From: Salvia splendens
Lineage: Eukaryota; Streptophyta; Magnoliopsida; Lamiales; Lamiaceae
Reading direction: 5' to 3'
NCBI RefSeq assembly: GCF_004379255.2
Contig: NC_056033.1
Coordinates: 8,598,172 to 8,662,171 of the forward strand
DNA length: 64,000 nucleotides
Shown: piece by piece, positions 34,428 through 44,759 of the stretch
Numbering within the stretch: the first letter of the stretch is position 1
How the letters are laid out: each line of letters starts with the position of its first letter
Notes under the pieces: generated by a model
Told to the model about the DNA's origin: nothing
Database searches by the model: none
What the model saw: only the letters and a program-made list of their open reading frames with translations
Program-made: the position numbers and the translations under genes

Positions 34428-35795
34428 ATCCCACGAAGATGAATTCGTGAAGTAGTGCTTAGAGACTCTGGAAACAAGCGGCTGCTGCCACGCAAAAGGG
34501 TTGAGGCTTAAACTACCACTAGACCTAGGCACGGAATTTAAATGCTAGACCTAGGACACCGAACACTTATCAAATCAGACATCATCACCGAAAGAAACAA
34601 TTACTCACTAGACCGTGTAAATGACTAACTAAATATGACTAGGCAGAGAGAATTAAAAAGTGGGGACCATGACATTCAATTAAAGCAAGTACGGTAAAAG
34701 CTGCAACTAACAAACTCATGCAGTTTCCTAACCAGCTCGGAAACGTAAATGAAGAAAACAGAACACACTCCTAGATTCGAACAGAATATAGAAATCGGGA
34801 CGCCGGAAACTTGCTACGAATCGGAAGTACATCAGATCTACATAAACTAAACGAGATGAAACGAAAACTCGTAAGCTAGGCATAAAATTAAACCAACACG
34901 ACTCAGATTCACGTCGAATGCTTAATCCACTCCGGATCCAAGCCATCCGAACTCAACACCCAGCACAATCAACTCCATAGCTCCGATTCTCACAGATCTG
35001 CTCAAATCAACTCCAAATACCAACAATCACAGACAACCCTACAACATCAGAAAGTAAAAAAAAACGATTCATCCACAAACAAACTCCATTCTCCCAGATC
35101 CAACCTCGAACATGCAATAATCCAGAAAACAACCTCGAAAACAACCAACTCCAACAACCCAACTCAGAATTCAAGTAAACATAATCAACAAACATAGATC
35201 AACACAATCGGCATAAACGAAAACGAAACTTGCATAAAAAAACAGTGAAATATCCAGAAAACAAAGAGGTCCGAGCTTCGAACAGCGAAGCTCGGTGAAT
35301 GCAGCAGAAACGAAAACGGAAAATAAATTGTTTCTTCGCCCTCAAGAAGGACGGTGTTACAACCAGATTGAAGAGTATGTAAGCTAGAAGTGAACCCCAA
35401 GATCGCCCTGAACTTCCCACGAAAGAACCCAAGTGTGTGAAAAAGTGAACTAAGCTACAGGCTGTTGGCGAGGTCTCCAACCGAGAAGATCCCTCCAGCG
35501 TGCATGCTTCTCCCTTTTATAGACGCGGACATAACCTTCTAGAGTCTTCGTAGAAATCTCTATTCTACCCTTCAACTCCGAGGCTTCCTCCGTCGAGCAA
35601 TTTTTCCGCATAATGTCCACTTTTTCGCCTTCTTCCTAGGTCCATGCAACTGTCTCCCTCCTTTGCTGGACCTGGCGAAAATCTTCACACACCTGGCTTA
35701 AAACGTGTGTTAGACCCAGAAATTTCACGAATTAAAGCCCTAGACCTATGCATGAAATTAGCCTTATCAGTTATCACTCTAATTATGATGGCACC

Positions 35796-37688
35796 CTAAT
35801 ACTTCCTTATTATGCATATTCATGATATGAAGTCAATAGTGTATACATATGGCATCATGGTATGTGTTAGTCATAATATGAAGTCATACTACCTATGGTG
35901 TGTGTTGGGCATAGTGATTAATTCTAATCCACTATGATAGGTGGCTTTTAAATTCTAGTACTTTATTTATTTATAAAAAATTCCAAAGCCACAACTGACA
36001 TATGCGACTTTTTTATAGCCAAATGTACATGATAAAGATGTTTTAATAAACCAACTTGCACCTAACTCTAAAGATTTAAGATGAACTAAGGAAATTTAGT
36101 CAAAAACGAATTCCGTCCTTTTGTTACCTTAAAAATGGATGGTTGAGCGAACTCCTATGGCTAAGTCCCTAATTAAACATAAAGACAAGTATTCTATTTG
36201 GCGAAAGTATTGTTTATGGCTTGTGTGTTACTGTGTTTGGTACGAAAGTTTGGACACTGACGATTATGCCCATTTGTCATCATAAGTTCAGGGTAAAATT
36301 GGGTTCTTTTTCTCATTACTCTATAGTCTATCCTCGTATTTATAAAAATCTCAATTTTATAGTGGAAAATGAAAAACGAGAGCATCCCATCATTAAAATT
36401 GTGGGTCATCTTCGTCCTCGAGGATGGACTTCCTATCGTGGCAAAATGCACAATCCTTCTCTCTCTCAATTTTTCATTAAATACAGTACACGTCGTGATT
36501 GTGCTCTTCTTTGCCCCGGCGCATCTTCAAAGACCAAAAGTGATGGAACTTCCCGGCCATCCTTGGCAGCCGATGGGGTCGGCAGACCCCCTTCGACTCC
36601 ACCTATTTGAGAGAAATTGTATCTAATGTGACATCCGAAAAATTCAATAAGGACAAATTCACTAATAAAATTTATAAATTTTACATGATCATTTTTCTCA
36701 ACACACTTTATGAATAACTCAACTACATCATCAATTTGAAACACGTCTACGCCAAATCAACAACTTATTAGAATTTGTTTTGTCATGGAAAATTGCAAAA
36801 AAATATTACTAGCAACTTATTAGAATTTGTTTTGTCATGGAAAATTGCAAAAAATAAGGCGCATGAGAAATTATGCGCATATTTTGAGTAATGAATGGAG
36901 TACTTGATTTACTTCAACGTATAGTTGAATCCAACTACTATCAATCCGTATAGAATTTGATCCTTCCAAATATTTATCCATATGGTATCCCTATTTGTCA
37001 TCTGACAACGCGGTGAGTTGCAGTCATAAATAATTATTTTAGCTATATTTACCAAGGCCATTATATAAAAAAAAATGCATACCAGTCCGCGAAATTTAGG
37101 TATTTTTACTAAATTATGTCAATTGTCAAATACACCGTCAAGAGCATTTCACGTACCAAACAGTACAGTCTATTTTTCATTTCTGAAAAGTAAATCGAAA
37201 TTGCATCTCGACCTTATGTGTACTTTTCCGGTCCACAATTATTATCTCACTTTTCACACAGTTTGGGTTTCAATAGTAAAAAAAAGTTACTACTAGACCC
37301 TGTATAGTCTTAAAACAAATTGTTAGTGAAATGAGATACACTAAGAATTTAAGGATTGACCGAAAATGGAATATGATACAACTAATTATGGACAAATGAT
37401 TATGGAGAGAACAATATTTATGTAATACTACTACAATTAAGGACTTTTGCACTTTTTAGAACAAAATGCTTGCAACTATTATGAGCGGAAGAGCAATTTG
37501 ATCCAAAAAAAATTCAAAAAGTGCAAAAATTATTCTAATAATATTAAAGTTCCAGCAAAGTCCAGGATAAAAAATAGTTCTCTCCAATTATTTGGTACTC
37601 TTGTTTGATTTATTAAAATAAATTAAAATATTCCTGAAATATGTTTATTCTTTTCCGCGTTAGATTTACAGATTTACATATGCAATTG
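35796..37688. other. AT-rich intergenic DNA between D and F
   Basis: I see no gene. Frames near 36200-36630 overlap on both strands, lack conserved motifs and look random. A 42-base direct duplication (CAACTTATTAGAATTTG..TGTCATGGAAAATTGC) lies at 36761-36803 and 36813-36854. Confidence 0.5.
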
Positions 37689-37769
37689 CCATAAAAGGGG
37701 AAAATCGGGTATATAGGCTAGTTTGCCTTTAAGATTACGTAAATGTACCAATTTTGTTATCTATTCCAT

Positions 37770-38045
37770 AAATGGGAAAAACGCCAATTGCATTGGCGTT
37801 TCTATAAGTAAATACGCCAATAACATTGGCGTTTTATAATCTCGTCGTATTTTAGCTGTATTTTCGTCAAATACAGCTACGTAAAAAACGCCAACTTAAT
37901 TGGCGTGTTACAAGAAAAAACGCCAATATAGTTGGCGTGTTACAAGAAAAAGCGCCAATATAGTTGGCGTGTTTAATTATAAAAGCGCCAATGTAGTTGG
38001 CGTGTTAATCTAAAAAACGCCATTTCGGTCGGCGTGTTTCTGTTG
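37770..38045. repeat. Left ACGCCAA/TTGGCGT hairpin array of F
   Basis: About seven short inverted repeats, each ACGCCAA or GCGCCAA plus a few bases then TTGGCGT, are spaced 30-60 bases apart. Confidence 0.9.
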
Positions 38046-38588
38046 AACCATATATCAATCAGATCTCTCCCAAACATCGCGAACCCTAAACACTTTCCCT
38101 CCCCAAAACGCGAAAACCCTTCCCAAGGTGGAAAAACCTTTCGCTCGGGTCGACCCGGTGGTGGATTTGAGCGTGGAGATTTCGATTTTGGCTCATTCTT
38201 CCAAACATTAGTCCTTCTAATCGGTTAGTATATCAAATTTTAGACTCATTCTTCTAAACATTAGTCTTCCAATATTTGATGGATTGTTGTGATAATATAT
38301 ATTGTAGTGTAATTAATATAACTGTTTGACCAATTGTTATGGGCACACTAATAATTTGATGGATTATTATGATAGTATATATTTTAATAGAAATATTTTG
38401 ACCAATTGTTATGCTATTATATGTTGTAGTATATCTAATTTTGTTACCAATATTTAATGGATTGTTATGATAATATATATTGTAGTGTATTTAATAGAAA
38501 TATTTTGTCAATTTTTTGGCTGACTCTACATAATGATGAATGTAAAAATAATACATATTTATTTGTGTTTTACATTATTGCAGATAGT

Positions 38589-40345
38589 ATGACGCGGTGT
38601 GTCAATTTATATTGGGGTGGAAAGATAATTCCCGGAGCAGTTATTTCGTATGATCCTCCTTTTGCTAAAGGATTCATTATGTTGGATGAAACAATTTCGT
38701 ACGATGAGCTTGTGGAAAAAATTTGTGAAAGGATGGGGATAAGCATATATGAAAATAATATTCAAATAATATGGAAACGTACTATATGTTTTGGATCCGG
38801 AGTACGTTTATAGGTGTTCAACTAGAAGAAGAATGCATGCAACTAATGTTTAGTGAGAGTATGATTATTGGAGGTGTAATTGAATTATATGTTGAGTATT
38901 CGGCAATTACTCAACATCATAGTCATCATGTCATAAGTTATGATGTTGGTACGTCTACTAGAGCCCAAGAACCATATTTTGCTGCAACACAAGATTTTGA
39001 TGTTGGTACGTCTACGAGAGCCCAAGAACCATATTTGGCTGCAACACAAGATTTTGAAGCTGGAGGCGTGCATTTAGGGGAACGTGACAATTGTGATGTG
39101 GTTGAGGACACAGACTCAGATGGTGATCCGTCGGATGATGAACAATTTGTTGCTTCAAGACCATCCATTCCACTTGGAGAAACAACAGTTGGAGAAACAT
39201 CAGTTGGTGGAAGGGCAGTTGGAGGAAGAGTAGTTCCACAGTTCCCACAGCGTGGAATCAACTACTTTCGCACCTTACCAGGTCCATATGATAGTTTTGA
39301 TCCCAAAAACTTTGAGCGTGATGATCCCAGTGTGCATTATTGGAGTGAAAAAGATCCTAGCAATGTCGGTTTGCATACTAAATTTAGAATGAAGTTGGAA
39401 TTGAAGGCAGCTGTGACTCATTGGCATTTGGAAAAAATCCGACAATATACAGTTGCTGAAAGTAAAGGAAAGAGATGGCATGCAGTTTGTAAGTGGCCAC
39501 AAGGCAATCCGAAAGATAAGTCCTTACCGCTATGTTTGTGGGAGTGCCGAGCAACACTGAGGAAGCATGATGAACACTGGCAAATTAGAGTGTTTAGCAC
39601 TGCTCATACTTGCATGGGGGATCGTAACTATAATGGCCACGCTAATCTTTCGTCGGGTATGATAGCGTTGAGTGTTCACCATCAGATAGAAAACGATCCT
39701 TGCTACAAGGTAAAAGCAATTGTGGCGGATATTGAAAATAGATCTCATGTCAAAGTTAGTTACAAGAAAGCATGGTATGCTCGGAGGACAGCGATTGAGC
39801 TTGTATACGGTGGATGGGAGTGGTCGTTCAAAGTGTTACCAGCTTATTTGAATGAAATGCAAAGACAAAATCCTGGCACAATTGTGGAATGGTTGCACGA
39901 TGACATATTAAGCAATGGTATGAACAAGGTATTCAAGTACGTATTTTGGGCTTTTGGACCAGCTGTGGAGGCTTTTCAACTATGCAAACCAGTTTTAACG
40001 GTTGATGGAACTCATCTACGTGGACGATGTCGAGGTAAAATTCTTATTGCCGTTGGATTTGATGCTAATAAGAAATGTTTGCCTGTTGCATATGCCATTG
40101 TTGATGAGGAAACCAAAGAAAGTTGGAATTGGTTTATGGAACGCATTAGACTTCATGTAGCAAAGCATGAAATATGTGTCATATCTGATAGGCATGTGGG
40201 AATCATAGATGCAATGAATTCTCCCATATGGAAAGAAGAACCCAATGTGGGTCATCACAGATTTTGCTTGGTACATGTTAGAAAGAATGTTTTGCAGAAT
40301 CACAAAGGTATCATGGTCAAAAGACTTTTTGGAAAATTGGTATTG
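38589..40345 (+). pseudogene. MuDR-type transposase, frameshifted and C-terminally truncated
   Basis: It starts MTRCVNLYWGGKI at 38589, after a splice-acceptor-like TTGCAG. The N-terminal PB1-like region runs to about 38775, where the frame must move by one base. The second frame (38775 on) has an acidic linker, two copies of DVGTSTRAQEPY, the MuDR DNA-binding region (KAAVTHWHLEKIRQY, WECRATLRKH) and the catalytic core with the first Asp (LTVDGTHLRGRCRGK) and second Asp (VISDRHVGIIDAM), then HHRFCLVHVRKN. Family similarity stops near 40345. The region of the third catalytic residue (Glu) and the SWIM finger are missing; the open frame beyond runs antisense to the plant-mobile-domain exon. Not functional as an autonomous transposase. 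Confidence 0.88.
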
Positions 40346-40393
40346 CTACCAAGAAGCGCAAGTTTAAGATCAGACGTCGTTTACTTCGAAACG

Positions 40394-42188
40394 TCAACAC
40401 CGAGCCTTTTGCCTTATGGGTACGTCCACGTCCATTGCAGAGCGCTGCGAAGGACGGTAGTCCATCAGCTGAGCCTCCCCGGATATCTGCAGTCCTTCTT
40501 CAACCATCCTCGAAATGGTTTCTATATCCGGACAGAAATGTCCTGTCGTAGCTCGGCCACTTAGAAAGTGGCGTATATTGTGAAGCGTCTCCACCTACAA
40601 TTTTTCAAAGTTAAGTACATATCATAATATTAATTTAAATAAGTAATCAGGGTTTAGTTAAGTATAAATAATGTACCGTAAAGTTATGAGACGATGCCGT
40701 TTCGTGGAATACCTCTTCAGCATGCACGCCGGGTTTGGTTAAATACACCACAGTGATCTGGCGAAACCAATTCATATATTCTTCCGTTGCAACAGGCTCA
40801 GTACTGTTCTCCAGATCAGTCCATATCGTAAAGTGTCTGTTGTCCCACTCCTGTATATAATTGGCGTGCCATTGAACCCAATTACGACCAGATTTTCCAC
40901 GGCGATCCTGTTTCAAAAAATCAGAACCGTGGAACCGGGGGAGATCCGGGATATACCGTTGGACAATCCCGAATTGGCGCAACACTCGGTGTGGCAGGTG
41001 TGGCTCAGCCAGATTCCAACAAATAAGCGTTGTTATCGACATCCATATAGGACGACCGACATCACAACTTTCCGGCAACTCTCGGTGGAGATAAGGCCTC
41101 CAAATAAACTACATGTGATACAAATTTTTTAAAATAATTTCAATAAAAACAAAAAACAATTTATAAGTATATGAAGTACCTGATTAAGATGCATCATGGA
41201 GAACTGATCTCGGAAATTTTCAATACAATGTTCGGGTGCTTTTACATATGACGCCGGACCATTCCATCTAAAAAATTTAAATTATGAGCGAAGAACACGA
41301 AGATTGATGAACATTAAGCTTAAAAAATGAATTAGTGAACAACTTACGCGCTTGCACATGGTAGATAGTCTGTAGCATCCTCGGTCTAATATTTGGGATT
41401 CTCTCCCAAGCCCAAAGCTGTAATAGAGTTAAGGCTCCCCCTACATCCGTCCTCTTAGCAACGGCCGCTTCACACAAATTGTGGTACAAGCAAGCAAGCG
41501 TCGCACCACCCCAGCTATATGTAGAACACCGTTCTATATCCATGAAAAAGTGTAGGTAGAAGAATGAAATTTTATTTTCGGAGCCGTTGGGGATCATCAG
41601 ACCACCAAGTAATAGCAGACAATAGATACGAGCCCGCTCAGCATATATGTTGTGTTCGTGGTCACCAGACAGCTCAATCCTCAATTGACGCGATAAGCTT
41701 GTCTGCTTAAAAGTCATTTCATTCAACTCGGATGCGTCCGGTATGAATCCTAGAAAATCCAAACACCTGTCCTTCCAATATCCCGCTTTCGTCGGGGGGA
41801 TGTAATCTGTCAGAGCCTCTCCATCAACTTTCAGGCCCCATAAGACCTCCACGTCTTCCAGTGTCACAGTCGCTTCACCGACTGGAAAGTGAAACGTGTG
41901 AGTCTCTGGCCTCCAACGTTCAATCAAAGCTGTGATAAGATGGTGGTCAATGTCTTTTGGTTTACCACACCTTAATACACCCCCAAACCCCATCTGGTCC
42001 ACTATTGCCAAGACATATTGATGGATGTGAACATCCCAAATTAGTCCTTCATATCGTCGACAGCGTACATATTCGGATGGAACTCCTGCCCATATGTTGT
42101 TAGACACGTGTTGTCTCTGAAAATATAATACAGATGGATCCGCAGGACCACATGCAAGCCGACGACGAGAGGTTGAAGATGATGCCAT
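40394..42188 (-). CDS. Plant mobile domain (MAIN/MAIL-like) protein of element F
   Basis: Exons on the minus strand: 41348-42188, 41180-41267, 40677-41108 and 40394-40594, about 520 residues, start MASSSTSRRRLACGP. Exon 1 has the PMD core (GLIWDVHIHQYVLAIVDQMG, HTFHFPVGEATVTLEDVEVL, WGLKVDGEALT). The following exons continue it (ARWNGP-like block, LICWNLAEPHLPHRVLRQFG, WVQWHANYIQEWDNRH). Relatives include MAIN, MAIL1 and phosphatase-7 long-form homologues, and many copies lie in transposons (family knowledge). The junction of exons 1 and 2 is one base out of phase with the canonical sites (donor near 41347), so this copy may be damaged. Its last exon overlaps the tail of the transposase frame antisense. 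Confidence 0.85.
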
Positions 42189-42934
42189 AATTTACCTACA
42201 CAACATTCATAATCCAAATTCTACAATAACCAACCATAAACCATTTCAATAATTAGATACAATTTAATCCAATATCACAAAATTGAACACCAACATCAAA
42301 TAATTCACCTACACAACATTGCACATTCAAAATCATAATCCAATTCACCTACACAAAATTAACAATTTAAAGTAACAATTCGTCCAACCTAACAATTTCA
42401 ATTTGCCCAATTTCAATTTTGCCTAACCTAACAATTTCAATTTGTCCAATTTCAATTTGACAAACCTAACAATATAAACAAATTTAACAATTCAAACTAA
42501 TCAACATACATCAACCAAAACCCACATAAACCAAAACAATTTGCCCAATTTTTTAGCTATATAACAACCCTAGGGTTTAGGTTTATAATCAAATTTATAC
42601 ACAAATTCACTTAAACCCAAACAATCCAACATAATAATCAACAATAATGTCATTCAACCAATCCAAAATGCATAATATTTCTACTCAATTCACAACCCAT
42701 TACAAACCCTAGCTAACTATCCACCACTTACTCTAATAATGTAAAAGGTAAGCATACTAACCGAAGAAAATAGATGAATTTGGGGAAGAATAGCACCGAT
42801 TGATGAATGTAGGCCGAAATCACGGAGAGGAGGGCGATTTCGCGGAGAGGAGGCGCGCAACTTGGAGAAATCGCGAAGTGTGTGTATTGTGAGATTTTCG
42901 CGATTTGGGGGAGGCACGGATGGTATATCAGCCT
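42189..42934. other. Leader and AT-rich DNA upstream of the PMD gene
   Basis: It is AT-rich with loose repeats of ACCTAACAATTTCAATTT. It should contain the minus-strand promoter and leader of the PMD gene. No other gene is seen. Confidence 0.5.
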
Positions 42935-43255
42935 GTGAAAACACGCCACTAGTGTTGGCGTTTTTCGTAAAACAAGTAAACACGCCACTCGTGTTGGCGT
43001 CTTTGCTTAAACACGCCAATCTGTTCGGCGTTTCTACAACAATACACACGCCAACTACAAAGGCGTTTTTTCAGTAATACACGCCAACCAAGTTGACGTT
43101 TTTCAACGTAATTTCAATTGGAGAAAATACGCCCAAAATACGCACAGGTATAAAGCGCCACCTACGTTGGCGTCTTTACGAGTAAACACGCCATTAGTAT
43201 TGGCGTTTTTACTTAAAGACACGCCAATTTCATTGGCGTTTTTCCCATATGTAGA
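42935..43255. repeat. Right ACGCCAA/TTGGCGT hairpin array of F
   Basis: About eight short inverted repeats (ACACGCCA..TTGGCG, AGCGCCA..TTGGCGT) mirror the left array, with diverged spacers. Confidence 0.9.
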
Positions 43256-43399
43256 ATAGATAACAAAATGGGTACATTTACGTTATCTTTAATGTAAACT
43301 GCCCTAGAAATCCGATTTTCCCCCATAAAAGTCCATGATCACCGCCCTTTGCCGAAAGAGTAAATGTGGAAAGAAAATGGGAAGATTGTTAGAATTCTC

Positions 43400-44759
43400 C
43401 TAAACCCAACAAAAATAAAGTCCACAAGGCTTTCTTCTTATTCTTACTCTCTCACCCCCAAATTCCTTTCTCTCTATAATCTAATTCGCCTCTTTTCTCG
43501 AATCACCTCTTCATCTGCTGCTCGGCTTTGATCCGCTGTTGGATTTCCCCAGTTTGTCAAAGTCTTAATTTTTTGGAGGTAATTGTTGCTTATCTTTTTA
43601 GCCATGGTAAATTAGAGAGTTAGTTTTCTCGCCCTTTCATGGGCCGGCTGTTTAGCTTGTGTCCAGTTTTGGAACATTAAAGGTCGTCTCTTTTTCTGGG
43701 CTTATGTTTATTTTGTTGCCCTCACAATACTTTGGTTTGATGATGGAATTTAGCTTCTTGAAATCTTTTGAGTGTTTTGGATTTTTTTCATTCAACTAAT
43801 TTTTGGTGGCCTTTTATCTATTTTTTTTTTGTCGTGAGCATTTGGGGTTTCTGATACTTCTGCTGAATGTAATGGATTTTGTTTTCCTTTTAAACAGCTA
43901 CTGTATTATTCAGGGGGGCTATTAATGTGTTTGGCTGTGTTAAATTTGCTGGTGTAAATACTTAAACTTGGATAGGTGGAATTTTTGGGGCTCTTCTAAT
44001 CTTGGTTGAATGTATGGGAATTTCTTTTGCTCGCTCATTTAAGGGCTTAACACTGGCTTAACATAACTATACCTTTTCTCTTTAGCCATTTTGTTGATGA
44101 CAATTGGTGGTAGGTTTCAAGTACAACTCCTTGGTACCTCTCTGAATATGACATGAATTATAGCTAATATATATTTTATTTGATTTACGTTTGGTATGGT
44201 GCTGGTGTTTAAGTTGTTTGGTGACAGTGGTGCTGGATTTGTTGGTTAAGATATCATAGTACTATAAATTACTTTGATACAATTCACTAAAGCTTCGACA
44301 TAGTTTATCAGCGAAGTGATTTCATGTTGACTATTAATATATGGAGTAAGAAATAAGTGAAGGAGCTAACTATTGGCAGGCAAGATACTACAAGACTCTT
44401 TTCTCCAATCTGTTGATCCCCCATTAGGAAACATTTTTCTGTAAACCTGCTCTAATCGGCGATCTATTCAGTTTCCCTATTCCAAATTGATGATTGGCAC
44501 CTTATAAAGTTGATTTATCCTCCCTTTTTTGTCTTCACTTTTTTTATATCTCTGATTTGATCTCCTTGAAGTCTAGTGTTGTTTCTTTTGTTTATATTGC
44601 GTTCTACCATCACTACTTAATTTTTATGTTAATGATGAAGCTGCATTCTCTAATTTTCTTGATTGAGCTCTAATGTCCGTTATTTTTTTCGGATTTCTAA
44701 AATTAATGCTAGGACATTTTGTGCAATCTGATTTATTAAAGATTTCAACTTCGTGACAG
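43400..44759 (+). promoter_or_regulatory. RHF2A 5' leader with a leader intron
   Basis: CT-rich sequence at 43430-43570 looks like a transcribed leader. A donor at 43579 (GGAG|GTAATT) and an acceptor at 44759 (TGACAG) would remove a 1.2-kb intron ending immediately before the start codon. Leader introns in this position are common in plant regulatory genes. The transcription start is not determined. Confidence 0.6.

Larger units (their letters stand above)
27015..35769. mobile_element. Solo-LTR-like element, split by the Athila-like insertion
   Basis: It begins TGAAGTTCTTTG and ends GCCTTATCA (TG..CA), with 5-bp duplications GTTAT at 27010-27014 and 35770-35774. Removing the retrotransposon nested at 27246 leaves about 1568 bp with no gag or pol, consistent with a solo LTR. 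Read on the minus strand it starts TGATAAGGCTAATTTC, a typical gypsy LTR start. The portion 34433-35769 contains no convincing gene; its frames are short and random-looking. Confidence 0.82.
5055..35795. mobile_element. Outer interrupted element D (MULE-like, non-autonomous)
   Basis: The sequence from about 5058 (GTGTCCCTTTTTAAAGTGTC, then CGTACCACCAAT, then CCACGTG, then TAGTAGACGTTT) reappears inverted at 26880-27009. The inverted copy continues after a later insertion at 35775-35795 (ATCATAATTAGAGTGATAAC in reverse complement). The match covers more than 100 bases, so these look like TIRs of a single element. Without nested insertions D would be about 0.9 kb: a left arm with tandem repeats, a (TA)n centre and a short right arm. 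No TSD was resolved, so the outer ends are approximate, and no coding sequence belongs to D itself. Confidence 0.6.
37698..43322. mobile_element. Element F: MULE with plant-mobile-domain gene
   Basis: 5625 bp with TIRs of about 110 bp (GGGAAAATCGG start, shared GTAAATGTACC and TTTTGTTATCTATTC) and a perfect 9-bp TSD CCATAAAAG at 37689-37697 and 43323-43331, diagnostic of Mutator-like elements. Subterminal hairpins with ACGCCAA/TTGGCGT follow at each end. The plus strand carries a MuDR transposase gene lacking its 3' third; the minus strand carries a plant-mobile-domain gene converging on it. It lies about 100-250 bp upstream of the RHF2A leader. Confidence 0.95.

Noticed and set aside
34433..35500. 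Minus-strand frames of 60-95 codons after the retrotransposon
   Set aside because: They lie within the solo-LTR-like element and have no motif of any retrotransposon protein.
36190..36745. Overlapping frames of 70-130 codons on both strands
   Set aside because: No recognisable domain, no splice context and no conserved motif. They fit chance frames.
40346..40564. C-terminal extension of the MuDR transposase frame
   Set aside because: It lacks transposase similarity and is antisense to the last plant-mobile-domain exon.
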